A stretch of 64,000 bases of DNA, from positions 409,710 to 473,709 of the forward strand of contig JASBSB010000003.1 of assembly GCA_030149205.1 (NCBI GenBank), read 5' to 3'. Numbering within the stretch: position 1 is the stretch's first letter; every line of letters begins with the position of its first letter. The DNA comes from Candidatus Heimdallarchaeota archaeon. GTDB lineage: Archaea > Asgardarchaeota > Heimdallarchaeia > Heimdallarchaeales > Kariarchaeaceae. Shown here piece after piece: positions 27,455 to 36,700 of the stretch. The notes under the pieces were generated by a model, which made no database searches, was not told where the DNA came from, and saw nothing but the letters and a program-made list of their open reading frames with translations. A program made the translations under genes and the position numbers.

Positions 27455-28660
27455 TTAGGGTGTAATAAAATGATAAAACAATATGGGAGATCTTAAAATA
27501 AGCTTCCACCAAAATTTCTTAAAAGTAATATCTCCATTTACTAGCCTTAACAGGTCTTTGTTCATCGTTTTTGAAGATTTTAAAATTTTTATGCAAAAAT
27601 TGAGGTTCCTTTCTTTACTAAGAAACTCTCTCAACTTGTAAGCGTATCTAAATTCATTTTCAAATGACTTTTCACATTTGGTTTTATAGGTTCTAGCTGA
27701 TATCTCAATTGAGGATAAATCCAATTTCGTAATACTATCTGCCAATAGTTTACCACTTCTGAGAGCGTAATATATTCCTTCCCCTACAAGAGGGTCAGCT
27801 AACCCTGCTGCGTCTCCAACTAAAAAAATTCTATCTTTGGATAATTTTCCAAGCTTTTGGTTTGATGGTATCCAATGGCCTTTGATACCCTTAAAATTTG
27901 ACTTATCGATTTTGAGATCATTTAACATTTCTATAAAATCGTCTTTCAAATTTAGATTTCGTTCATATAAACCTCCAAGTCCAAGTGTATCAGTAGTCTT
28001 TTTAGGAAATACCCAACCATATCCTGTGTTTGCAAATCCAAGGTATAGTTTTGAAACGTCAGAGCCTCCCTTCGTAAAGCTATCCTTAACAACATCAACC
28101 TCATAAGCGAGAGCATTGAATCTAAGATTTGAGTTAGCTGTTGTACGTAATCCTATTTGCTTTGATACAAAACTTGGAAAACCATCAGCAGCCACTATTA
28201 AATCTGCCTTCATTCGTTGATTATCAGAAGTTACAAGAGACCCATTTATATGGTCTATCTGTATAACTTTTTTAGAGTCCTCAAATACAACTCCGCTATT
28301 GACTGCCTTTTGTACCAATAGATGATCAAAGTCAGCTCTGGAAACAAAATACATCAGATCAGGTTTTAAGCTGATATTGGTTATAAGCTGATTTTTTATA
28401 TATAATTCACCAGTTTGCGCTTTGGTTGATATTTCCTCTAGATCCTCCTTAATTCCCCAATCTCTCAAGAGTAACTCTCTTGTCTTTTTCGAAATTGCTC
28501 CACCACATAATTTTTCTCTAGGGAACACACGTTTATCTAATAAAATAACAGAATCAAATTTTTTCTTAAGATAAAAAGCAGCTGCGGCTCCAGCTGGACC
28601 TGCACCTACTACCACAACATCAAAGGTCCTCTCTTTAACTTCTTGAACCGTTAATGACAA
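27455..28660 (-). CDS. Geranylgeranyl reductase family FAD-dependent oxidoreductase
   Basis: A 401-residue flavoprotein of the geranylgeranyl-reductase/FixC-like family. The N-terminal FAD fold reads DVVVVGAGPAGAAAAFYL, followed by FPREKLCGGAIS with the cysteine typical of the family, and the second FAD motif RIFLVGDAAGLADPLVGEG. In archaea such enzymes saturate the isoprenoid chains of membrane lipids, of dolichol-like carriers or of quinones; which of these applies here cannot be told. The start appears to be TTG at 28660, overlapping a small basic ORF. Confidence 0.85.
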   Translation of the reverse strand: MSLTVQEVKERTFDVVVVGAGPAGAAAAFYLKKKFDSVILLDKRVFPREKLCGGAISKKTRELLLRDWGIKEDLEEISTKAQTGELYIKNQLITNISLKPDLMYFVSRADFDHLLVQKAVNSGVVFEDSKKVIQIDHINGSLVTSDNQRMKADLIVAADGFPSFVSKQIGLRTTANSNLRFNALAYEVDVVKDSFTKGGSDVSKLYLGFANTGYGWVFPKKTTDTLGLGGLYERNLNLKDDFIEMLNDLKIDKSNFKGIKGHWIPSNQKLGKLSKDRIFLVGDAAGLADPLVGEGIYYALRSGKLLADSITKLDLSSIEISARTYKTKCEKSFENEFRYAYKLREFLSKERNLNFCIKILKSSKTMNKDLLRLVNGDITFKKFWWKLILRSPILFYHFITP

Positions 28661-28824
28661 CTCTTTTTCCCACCTTTGAATTTTTTTCTACTTGAGATTT
28701 TTTTAGTTGGTTTATATCCACTTTTCTCCCTTTCCAATAATTTTTTTCTCCCAGCCTCTCTCATTCGGTCAGTCTTGGATAACTTGTCACCAGAATTTTT
28801 TCGAGATGTGTTTGTTTTTGACAT
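28651..28824 (-). CDS. Small very basic protein (57 residues)
   Basis: An ATG-started frame encoding 57 residues, of which about 19 are Lys or Arg, beginning MSKTNTSRKNSGDKLSKTDR and ending GGKKSCH. Its stop overlaps the TTG start of the geranylgeranyl-reductase-family gene by ten bases, which argues for translational coupling and a real gene. The composition suggests nucleic-acid or ribosome binding. I do not recognise the family. Confidence 0.45.
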   Translation of the reverse strand: MSKTNTSRKNSGDKLSKTDRMREAGRKKLLEREKSGYKPTKKISSRKKFKGGKKSCH

Positions 28825-29162
28825 GTCAGTTGTTGATATATTATTTATTTAAACATTTTTATTTTAAAGTATTGGATTGCTTTGACTGCTCCAAAATTTA
28901 CCCTCAGAAAATTAACCTTTTAAAGTTTGAACCGTTATGAGTATGTCTTTTGAATGAAATCTGGAAAATGTTTTTTTTTAATATAAAATATAGTTTAAAA
29001 TGATTTTTGAGATAATTGCACGAATCATTCTTAGTCGAAAAATGGAGTATAGAACACAGATTCAAATATTATATTCTTTTACGGGTACTCTGAAGTTCTT
29101 ATTGATTAATGTTAATTTATGACTACCAATAATATTTTATAATTCTATTTGTTTTGAACTCC
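28825..29162. other. AT-rich intergenic region between divergent genes
   Basis: About 340 bases with TATA-like sequences (for example AATATTTTATAATT near 29131, upstream of the permease) and no convincing open frame or structured RNA. Confidence 0.4.
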
Positions 29163-30530
29163 ATGACAAAAGAGGAAAAAAAGCTTGGACTGTTGGAAGT
29201 AATTTCAATGGCAGTTGGAACCATGGTTGGAGCAAGTATATTCTCAATTTTTGGATTAGGTGTCCAAATAGCTGGTAGAAATCTACCTGAGGCATTTTTG
29301 TTATCAGCGGTTTTTGCAATCATTGTTGCATATTCCTATGCGACTTTGGGGCCAAAGATAGTTTCGGACGCCGGACCAATTGCGTTCATCCTAAAAGCCT
29401 TTGGAGATAGCACTGTTGTAGGGGCAATAAGCTTCCTTATGTGGCTGGTAAATGTTGTGTCTATAGCATTGTTTGCTTTGGGGTTCACAGGATATTTTAT
29501 TCCACTTTTAAATTTACCATCTAACTCATTTGTTCAAGCAGTTGTAATTGTGCTGTTAATATCATTTTTCACTGCCTTGAACTTTTTTGGCAGCAAAGCG
29601 GTTGGAAAGCTGGAATTCTATATTGTTGTATTCAAATTATCTGTTTTAGGGTTGTTTATAGTTTTAGGTTTGTTCACAATCAAACCAGATTTTATAATTC
29701 CTTCTACAGCCATGTCCGGATTAAGAGGTACTATGAAAGCGGCAGTCGTATTTTTTCTATCCTACATGGGATTTGGGATCGTGACCAACGTCTCAGAGAA
29801 CATGGAAAACCCTCAAAGAAATGTTCCTCGAGCCATTTACATCAGTGTGATTTTTGTCAGTATTTTGTACATATCCGTTTCGCTTTCCGCAATAGGAAAT
29901 TTACCTTTGGCACAGATAGAGGCGGCTAAAGATAACGCCCTTGCGATTGCAGCAAAACCATTTCTAGGTGATTTTGGATTTGTTCTTATATCTATTGGTG
30001 CTCTCTTTTCAATCGCCTCAGCTTTGAATGCCACTTTATACGGAAGCGCAAATATTGCATACTCATTGGCAAAGGATGGTGAACTACCAGAGTTCTTTGA
30101 ACGTAAAATCTGGTTCAAATCAACTGAGGGCCTTTATATTACCTCAGGACTTGCACTCTTTTTCTCTTTAGTGCTTAATTTAGGAGATGTTGCTATGATC
30201 ACAAGTACAATATTTACATTGATCTATCTTGGTGTCATTGCAGCCCATTACAAGATGGCAGACGAATTTAAGTCGAATAGAAAGCTTCTTGGATTAAATT
30301 TTGTGATCATCCTTGTGGTTTTCTTTAGTCTGTTGTATTTTCAGTTGGCAAGCCAAATTAATGGGTTTATCGCCACAGTTTTTGCAATACTCGGAAGTCT
30401 GGTGTTTGAGTGGTTCTTACGTAACAGCAGAAATAGAGATTTTACCGGGTTAGAGACCAAAGTGGCAGCAGACTTTGAAAAGCTGAAAGAAAAGTTAGAA
30501 AACATGGTACCAACATCTAAAAATAAATAG
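29163..30530 (+). CDS. APC-superfamily amino acid permease
   Basis: A 455-residue permease with about 12 hydrophobic helices. The first helix has the substrate-binding glycine motif of the APC fold (SMAVGTMVGASIFSIFGLG), and helix 6 shows FFLSYMGFGIVTNVSENMENPQRNVPRAI, with the family's typical F..Y.G-E...NP pattern. A TTG at 29154 is also in frame, but the ATG at 29163 is preferred. The substrate is not evident. A short cytosolic tail ends the protein. Confidence 0.88.
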   Translation: MTKEEKKLGLLEVISMAVGTMVGASIFSIFGLGVQIAGRNLPEAFLLSAVFAIIVAYSYATLGPKIVSDAGPIAFILKAFGDSTVVGAISFLMWLVNVVSIALFALGFTGYFIPLLNLPSNSFVQAVVIVLLISFFTALNFFGSKAVGKLEFYIVVFKLSVLGLFIVLGLFTIKPDFIIPSTAMSGLRGTMKAAVVFFLSYMGFGIVTNVSENMENPQRNVPRAIYISVIFVSILYISVSLSAIGNLPLAQIEAAKDNALAIAAKPFLGDFGFVLISIGALFSIASALNATLYGSANIAYSLAKDGELPEFFERKIWFKSTEGLYITSGLALFFSLVLNLGDVAMITSTIFTLIYLGVIAAHYKMADEFKSNRKLLGLNFVIILVVFFSLLYFQLASQINGFIATVFAILGSLVFEWFLRNSRNRDFTGLETKVAADFEKLKEKLENMVPTSKNK

Positions 30531-30690
30531 GATAAACCTAACATAAGACGTTATATTCATTCAGCTAAAAGGTTAATCTTAAACCAAATACATCTTAAAT
30601 ATCAAAAGTAGATAGTTCAGGAAAAGCTAATAGAAATAGGTTAAATTTGAATCGAGAGGTTTAAAGAGATTTAATCAAACTACAATTCAG

Positions 30691-31533
30691 ATGAAACAAC
30701 CAGATTGGAAAACTGTGAAAGAATATGAGGATATAACATACAAAAAATCAGATGGAGTTGCCAGAATAGCTTTCAATCGTCCTGAGGTAAGAAACGCCTT
30801 TCGCCCAAAAACAGTGGCGGAGCTCTTTGAGGCATTTCTTGATGCCAGGGAGGACACCTCAATTGGAGTGATCTTACTCTCTGGTGAGGGCCCATCTCCC
30901 AAGGATGGAGGGTACGCCTTTTGTAGTGGTGGAGATCAGAATGCGAGAGGACATCAAGGTTATGTCGATGAGGAAGGAATCCCCAGGTTAAATATACTAG
31001 AGGTTCAGAGGCTTATCAGATTCATGCCAAAGGTGGTAATAGCTGTTGTACCAGGTTGGGCTGTTGGTGGGGGTCACAGCTTACATGTGGTGTGTGACCT
31101 ATCATTGGCATGTAAGGAACATGCAATCTTTAAACAGACAGATGCAGATGTGACCAGTTTTGACGGGGGATATGGCTCAGCCTACCTTGCAAAGATGGTA
31201 GGACAAAAAAAAGCACGTGAAATATTTTTCCTTGGTAGAAACTATTCTGCCCAAGAAGCATTTGACATGGGGATGGTAAATGCAGTAATACCTCATAATG
31301 AGCTCGAAAACACTGCTTACCAATGGGCACAAGAGATTTTAGCTAAATCACCTACCTCAATTAAAATGTTGAAATTTGCCTTTAACCTAACTGATGATGG
31401 GATGGTTGGTCAGCAGGTCTTTGCAGGAGAGGCTACACGATTGGCTTATATGACAGAGGAAGCAAAGGAGGGAAGAAATGCATTTCTTGAGAAAAGAAAG
31501 CCTAACTTCAAAAACATCAAATGGCTGTCTTAA
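30691..31533 (+). CDS. menB: 1,4-dihydroxy-2-naphthoyl-CoA synthase (MenB)
   Basis: A 280-residue crotonase-fold enzyme that closes the naphthoquinone ring in menaquinone synthesis. MenB-specific features are the long CSGGDQNARGHQGY insertion, PGWAVGGGHSLHVVCDLS and QTDADVTSFDGGYGSAYLAK, and the C-terminal AYMTEEAKEGRNAFLEKRKP. The aspartate in QTDADV marks the type that supplies its own carboxylate, unlike enzymes with glycine there that need bicarbonate. No other men genes are nearby. It implies that the host makes menaquinone, or once did. Confidence 0.93.
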   Translation: MKQPDWKTVKEYEDITYKKSDGVARIAFNRPEVRNAFRPKTVAELFEAFLDAREDTSIGVILLSGEGPSPKDGGYAFCSGGDQNARGHQGYVDEEGIPRLNILEVQRLIRFMPKVVIAVVPGWAVGGGHSLHVVCDLSLACKEHAIFKQTDADVTSFDGGYGSAYLAKMVGQKKAREIFFLGRNYSAQEAFDMGMVNAVIPHNELENTAYQWAQEILAKSPTSIKMLKFAFNLTDDGMVGQQVFAGEATRLAYMTEEAKEGRNAFLEKRKPNFKNIKWLS

Positions 31534-31573
31534 ATTTAGATACAATTGAAATATGAGAATTAGCAAATTGTAA

Positions 31574-32671
31574 TTAATGGATGTAAGGCGTAGACAGTTT
31601 TACTGAGGGTGTGGTGATTAATCCCTGTTTGCAGACTATACATTGCCCAGTATTTTTTTTCCAACTTAGAAATTCATCCTTGTGAATTAGGTGCCTACAG
31701 CAGCTTGTTATCAATAACTCTCTGTCTAAAGTTGGTTTCTCGTAACAGATAACACATGTCTGAATCTCCTCACCGCAGTTTTCACATTGATTCAGATTCA
31801 TTGCAATGGGAAAATTACATTCATCACATACCAAAATTTGACTATTTTGGTTACAAAAAATCAGTTCGAAAACATCAAAATTATAACTTTTAAAAGAGAG
31901 AAACGGCAACACAAAGTTCTTTACATCTTCATTTTTGCAATGAAAAAGTCCACTAATGGTTATCTCACTTGATTTGAGTTTAATATTTGTATCATCTAAG
32001 ATGCCAAAAGAGCCTTGAATCTGCTCTATGAACTTGATTAGCGTTTTTGCAAAAGCCCTCAATTCATCATCTTTGTACATTTTTTTAATCTCAGGAACAT
32101 CAAAGTAATCTGTGATATCTCCTGGACCTTTAAGAGTACAATCACCTGGAAATACCCCTTTGATTGATAATTCCAATAGAAAAAAGTGAATAACTTCCTC
32201 TTTGTTGGTTATCTTTCCTTTGCTAGCTGTTTTTGGACTGGGCTCAACTTCTTGAACTATTTCGGGTTGCTTTGTCGGTTGTATAAGCTTATTTGAGGTT
32301 CCTTGAAGGTTTTCTGTGACCTGAGTAATACCTGGAGCCTTGGTCATAGCAGTTTTGTCAGATCTTTCAAAATTAGACACTAAACTAAAATTCTGTTTGG
32401 TGGATTGGTTTGCTCCAACTTTTCTCTTCTTCATTTGATCTGAGTTTGAAGATGATTGCTCAGATAAGACGAAGAGATTTAGCGTAATGGTATCGTTCAT
32501 ATTTGCAAAAACACCCCTTCTTTTCTGAACAAAATTAGGAATTGTTACTTTAAGATTACTTTCTTTGGTAAGATAATGTCGTAGCCCCTCATAAATATTG
32601 TACTCATATTGGAGTAATCCCAAAACGAATACTATGGAGAGAATAAATACAACGAATGTGTCACTTACCAT
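31574..32671 (-). CDS. Membrane-anchored protein with C-terminal zinc ribbon and RING-like domain
   Basis: A 365-residue protein not matched to a named family. Residues 5-22 form one N-terminal membrane helix; about 70-155 are low complexity (Ser/Gln/Lys/Thr); about 156-275 form a globular domain; the C-terminus has a zinc ribbon (C282, C285, C296, C299) and a RING-like finger: C306-x2-C309, C324/C325, H327, H330, C344-x2-C347. One of the eight expected RING ligands is unclear (D332/E333 stands where Cys is usual). It is divergent from the TPR/giant/RING operon, with a shared 240-base promoter region, and may act with it. Confidence 0.6.
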   Translation of the reverse strand: MVSDTFVVFILSIVFVLGLLQYEYNIYEGLRHYLTKESNLKVTIPNFVQKRRGVFANMNDTITLNLFVLSEQSSSNSDQMKKRKVGANQSTKQNFSLVSNFERSDKTAMTKAPGITQVTENLQGTSNKLIQPTKQPEIVQEVEPSPKTASKGKITNKEEVIHFFLLELSIKGVFPGDCTLKGPGDITDYFDVPEIKKMYKDDELRAFAKTLIKFIEQIQGSFGILDDTNIKLKSSEITISGLFHCKNEDVKNFVLPFLSFKSYNFDVFELIFCNQNSQILVCDECNFPIAMNLNQCENCGEEIQTCVICYEKPTLDRELLITSCCRHLIHKDEFLSWKKNTGQCIVCKQGLITTPSVKLSTPYIH

Positions 32672-32880
32672 TGAATAACAGTAAATTTGTCACCTTATAT
32701 ATTTTACCTACTCCAGCTCAATTTTTGAACAAAATTGTGGTGACTGGTGTGGACAATTTGTCCATAGGTTTTGGAATATTGATAATTCAAAATTGAGGAG
32801 AATTTCTTTGCAGAAATTTCTGTGAAATTGCTATCTTTTCAAGATGTTGTTATATTGATTAGAAGATTAATACACGGTAT

Positions 32881-32890
32881 CCTTATAAAG
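32881..32890 (+). promoter_or_regulatory. TATA box of the TPR / giant membrane protein operon
   Basis: CCTTATAAAG is centred about 28 bases before the ATG at 32913. Transcription would begin within a few bases of the ATG, so the first gene is probably read from a leaderless message. This also supports ATG 32913 over the TTG at 32895. Confidence 0.4.
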
Positions 32891-32912
32891 AATCTTGCCT
32901 ATTTGGTTTAGG

Positions 32913-33794
32913 ATGTCAATTGATTTAGATCCTGTATTAGAGAAAAAACTTAGAGTTGCTCAACTTTTTGTTAGAGCTAAAAAGTATAGGGATGCAATCG
33001 AAACCTATCTAGAAATCACTGAGTCAGAACCTAACAAATCAGAATATTATAAGGTCATTGGAGAGCTGTATTACAACTCTTCTGATTATACTCAGGCTGA
33101 GTATTATTTTTCTGAGTCAATGAAACTTGGTTCAGATAAGGAGAACGAGCAGTTTTTGGCATTCTCCAAAATAATGCTCCATAAGTATAGAGAGGCAGAG
33201 GAGCTCTTGAGTAAAATTAATGAGAATGATGAATATCTCACGAACCTTATTGCAACCTTGAACCTTCTCACCTCAGAACCTGATGAACTTACAGACAAAC
33301 AGAAGGAGAGAATCTTAATGAAGGATCTGTTGGCAATGTATGAATTTAATCACAATCGACCATTGAGTTCAATAAGAATTGCCCATCAAATCGAATCTCG
33401 ATTAATTTCATACTACACACTTGGTGTTATATTTGCTAATATCAGAGATGAATCTTCAACTACAAAGGCAAACAAATATTTTCGATTAGCCTTAGCTATC
33501 TATGAAAAAGCAAAGCTTGATGAACCTACCTTTCTTAATAAAATCAAAATTGCTGTTGCAATAACAAACCAAAATATGGAAGAACGGAAGGTTGCATTAC
33601 AAAAGTTAATGCATCAAATAGATGATCCAGAGCTGTATTATGGGTATCTTCAAACACTGATTGAGTCAAAAAGCCCCAGTTCACAAATTTTAGAGACTAT
33701 AGAGAAGATGGAGGAATACAGAGGTGATGCTCCAGACCTGTTACGTTCAATTGATTTATGGATGGAAAGGACAAATGGAGGTGTCTTATATTGA
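32913..33794 (+). CDS. TPR-repeat protein
   Basis: About 293 residues of helical hairpins. TPR-like units are clear at the N-terminus (AQLFVRAKKYRDAIETYLEITESEPNK, then YYKVIGELYYNSSDYTQAEYYFSESMKLG in successive segments) and become more diverged later. No membrane helix or catalytic motif is present; it is probably a scaffold. The giant zinc-ribbon membrane protein starts at its stop codon (TTGA overlap), so the two are translationally coupled and may bind each other. Confidence 0.75.
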   Translation: MSIDLDPVLEKKLRVAQLFVRAKKYRDAIETYLEITESEPNKSEYYKVIGELYYNSSDYTQAEYYFSESMKLGSDKENEQFLAFSKIMLHKYREAEELLSKINENDEYLTNLIATLNLLTSEPDELTDKQKERILMKDLLAMYEFNHNRPLSSIRIAHQIESRLISYYTLGVIFANIRDESSTTKANKYFRLALAIYEKAKLDEPTFLNKIKIAVAITNQNMEERKVALQKLMHQIDDPELYYGYLQTLIESKSPSSQILETIEKMEEYRGDAPDLLRSIDLWMERTNGGVLY

Positions 33795-36700
33795 AAGTCT
33801 GTTTAAATTGTGGACATAAAAGTTCTAAACCAATAAATTTTTGTTCAGTCTGTGGTTTTTCAATCATTGATGAGAACTTAGAGATTATTTGTGAAAAGTG
33901 TGGAGCTAAAAACCTTCTTTCCAGAACTTTCTGTTCTAACTGTGCTGCAAATATTGAGAAGGGGTATAAAATGAATCAAGCAAGACTTGAATCTCTAACC
34001 TCTAGAATCTTGGACCTCTCGATTAAGACAAATTCAATAGATAAAAGATTAAATCTATTAATTGAAGCTGCTAAATTAGGGAAGCTTAGTACCGATAGAG
34101 TTGATCTCTATGCACTTGGAAAACGTCAAGGTGAGGAAGCTCAGTTTCCACAAACTGGATCTAGTAAATCTACAACAAATGTTACATCTTCTGCAATTGA
34201 AGATATAAAAGGTGAAGATCCACACCATGCAGAAACATCCCAAACGGCAGTCCCTCAAGAAGTCAAAGCAGAAGGTACTAAGGCAGAAGATAGAGGAAGT
34301 ATCTATCAACAAACTAAATCTGACGCAATTCCAAGCTATGCAAAAATTGGGGACAATTCAACAAAGTCAGAGTTAACTGCATCTGAGGGCAATTTAAAGC
34401 GACCTAAGGAATCAACCATTGGTGAGACAACACCTGTCTCACCGTCCAAAATTTTTGAACAGAAACAAAAGTCTGAGATACAAGCTGACCTTCAAACTTC
34501 ATCTGTTGGTGATGTCCCTCTTGAATCTAAACCCAGTGTTGAGACAACAGAAAGAATTTCAGCTGAATCCCGAATTATCACAAATCCGACATTATCGATT
34601 AATAGGGAAGTTGGAGGATTAAAAAGAATTGTTCCTTCTTTTGTCAAACCTAAGTTTGATCTGAAGATCCCTATTACTCCTATCAAATCAGGAAGGACTC
34701 AACGCAGGTTTGACTTAAGCTCACCTAAAAAGTTGCTTAGTGACTTTGGTCAACAGATTCAAGTTGGGATTGCTGTTTCTCTACTCTTAGCAGGGTTAAT
34801 ATTTAGTTCATTCATTATAAGCTCTGATAAATTTGTTCAGAACACCATTCTATATAGTACTGGTTTACTTACAATAATTGGTGGACTACTTTTTGCTAAA
34901 TTATTTTGGAAGGATCAGGATAATTTACTTGGTAATACCTTAATTTCACTGGGTTATTTTTTGGCACTGTACAGTTCTTTTGGGACTGCTAATCAGTTAA
35001 ACGCAACAATTTTACCAATTCTTCCTACACTTTTGATCTTATTCTCTGCATTGTTACTAAATTCAGAGAGTCTGGCAGATATTTCTGTTCTGGGAACACT
35101 TTTTGCTGGTTGGATCGCATCTCAGACATTCATAGAATTAAGCTGGAACTTTGGGTCAACCTGGATAATTATGACTGTTCTAATTGCAACATTATTTTAT
35201 TTGAAAGACAAAATGATTCAACCTAGCATTTTAGCCTACTTTGGAGGGGCAATAATTAGTCTCTCATTGTTGTCCAATACACCTGCGACTGGAATGATTT
35301 CCCTGCCTATACTCATTTCAACTATTCCATTGGCACTAATTATCTTAAATCAGAGGTTAGATTTGCTGCCAAATATGATGAGAGCTCTATATGCGATTCT
35401 ATTAGGTGTTCCCTTTGTTGCCTTCCTTATTGGTGCAGCTACAGGTAAACTCAATCTATATGATGATGTCATCCTTTTCTCAATTATCGCAGTTTTAAGC
35501 ATTTTATTTGCAAATCCAAATCTATTGAAGAAAGAGGAAAACAGACTCTATAGCTTGCTTAACTTATCCTTGAACAAATACTCAAAAATATTTGTCCCAT
35601 TTGTTTCAATAATTTTTCTTAATCATATAATTGAAACTGTCAATCAATCATCAACTCAAATAGCTAGAATCGATTTTATTTTCTTCGTTATAACACCTAT
35701 AGTATTATTTTTCAGCTTAAACCTCTTGTTCTCAGTAGCCAGTACTTCTGAAGAAGTGAGAACTGAAGTTCAGTTGTTGAATTACATTCCAATTCTCATA
35801 ACTGAAAGCATTTTTTTCAGCCTTAGCTTAGGCTTATCAAGATTTGTGGGTAACCAATCTCTTGGTTACTTAGCAACGAGCTTCTATCTTATCCTTGTGT
35901 TTGTTCCACTGACCATTGGGATCCTAGGGGGTATCTTTGCCAAATACCTCAAGGTTACAGACAGAATAATGTTTGCAACCCAGGTGATGACAATGATAAA
36001 TACCATTTGGTTGAATTCTTACGTCCTAATCGGGGGTGATGCAGTTCTTGCATCATTGGCAGTATTCTTAACTTTCCTTCTTGCTTTATATTTACCAGGA
36101 ATATCAGATCTTTACAGAAAGAGAATTTATGCAATTTCACTTCTTGGTTCCTCAGTTTTGGTTTTATTAGGTCAACTGTATCACAGATTTGATCAATTTG
36201 AGAACCCTGGATTTATCTGGTATCTAAAGACAAACACCTTCTTAAAACTAGAGACATTTGGTCCACTTACAGTGCTGGCTTCTTTTGGTGTCATAGCTGG
36301 GCTAAGCCTGTTCAGACTCGTCAGGCTGGTAGAAAGGGGTCAGATTAGCAGAGAGGCGATCATAAATTCTTCAAATCCGTTTTTAAAGCTATATTATTAT
36401 TTTGAACGCTTCATCTTAAATCATCTTGAACAGCTGTTTTCTGCAGCCCTGAACTTTTCATTTATTGCAATATTATTGACTGGTGGTTTCAATTCACAGT
36501 CTACTACCTCAACAGTGGTTGCTTTTATAACAACACTTCTGACCCTTTCAAACGGCATAATTATATATCTCTCAAGAGGAAGAAGCTGGTTGTCATACAT
36601 CTTCACTGGTACAGCAATTGTCTTTAGCTCCATGTATATAGTTAATGCAGATTCATACCTGGTTATTCAGGGTAACATTGTACTTCTCTTCTTGCTAAGC

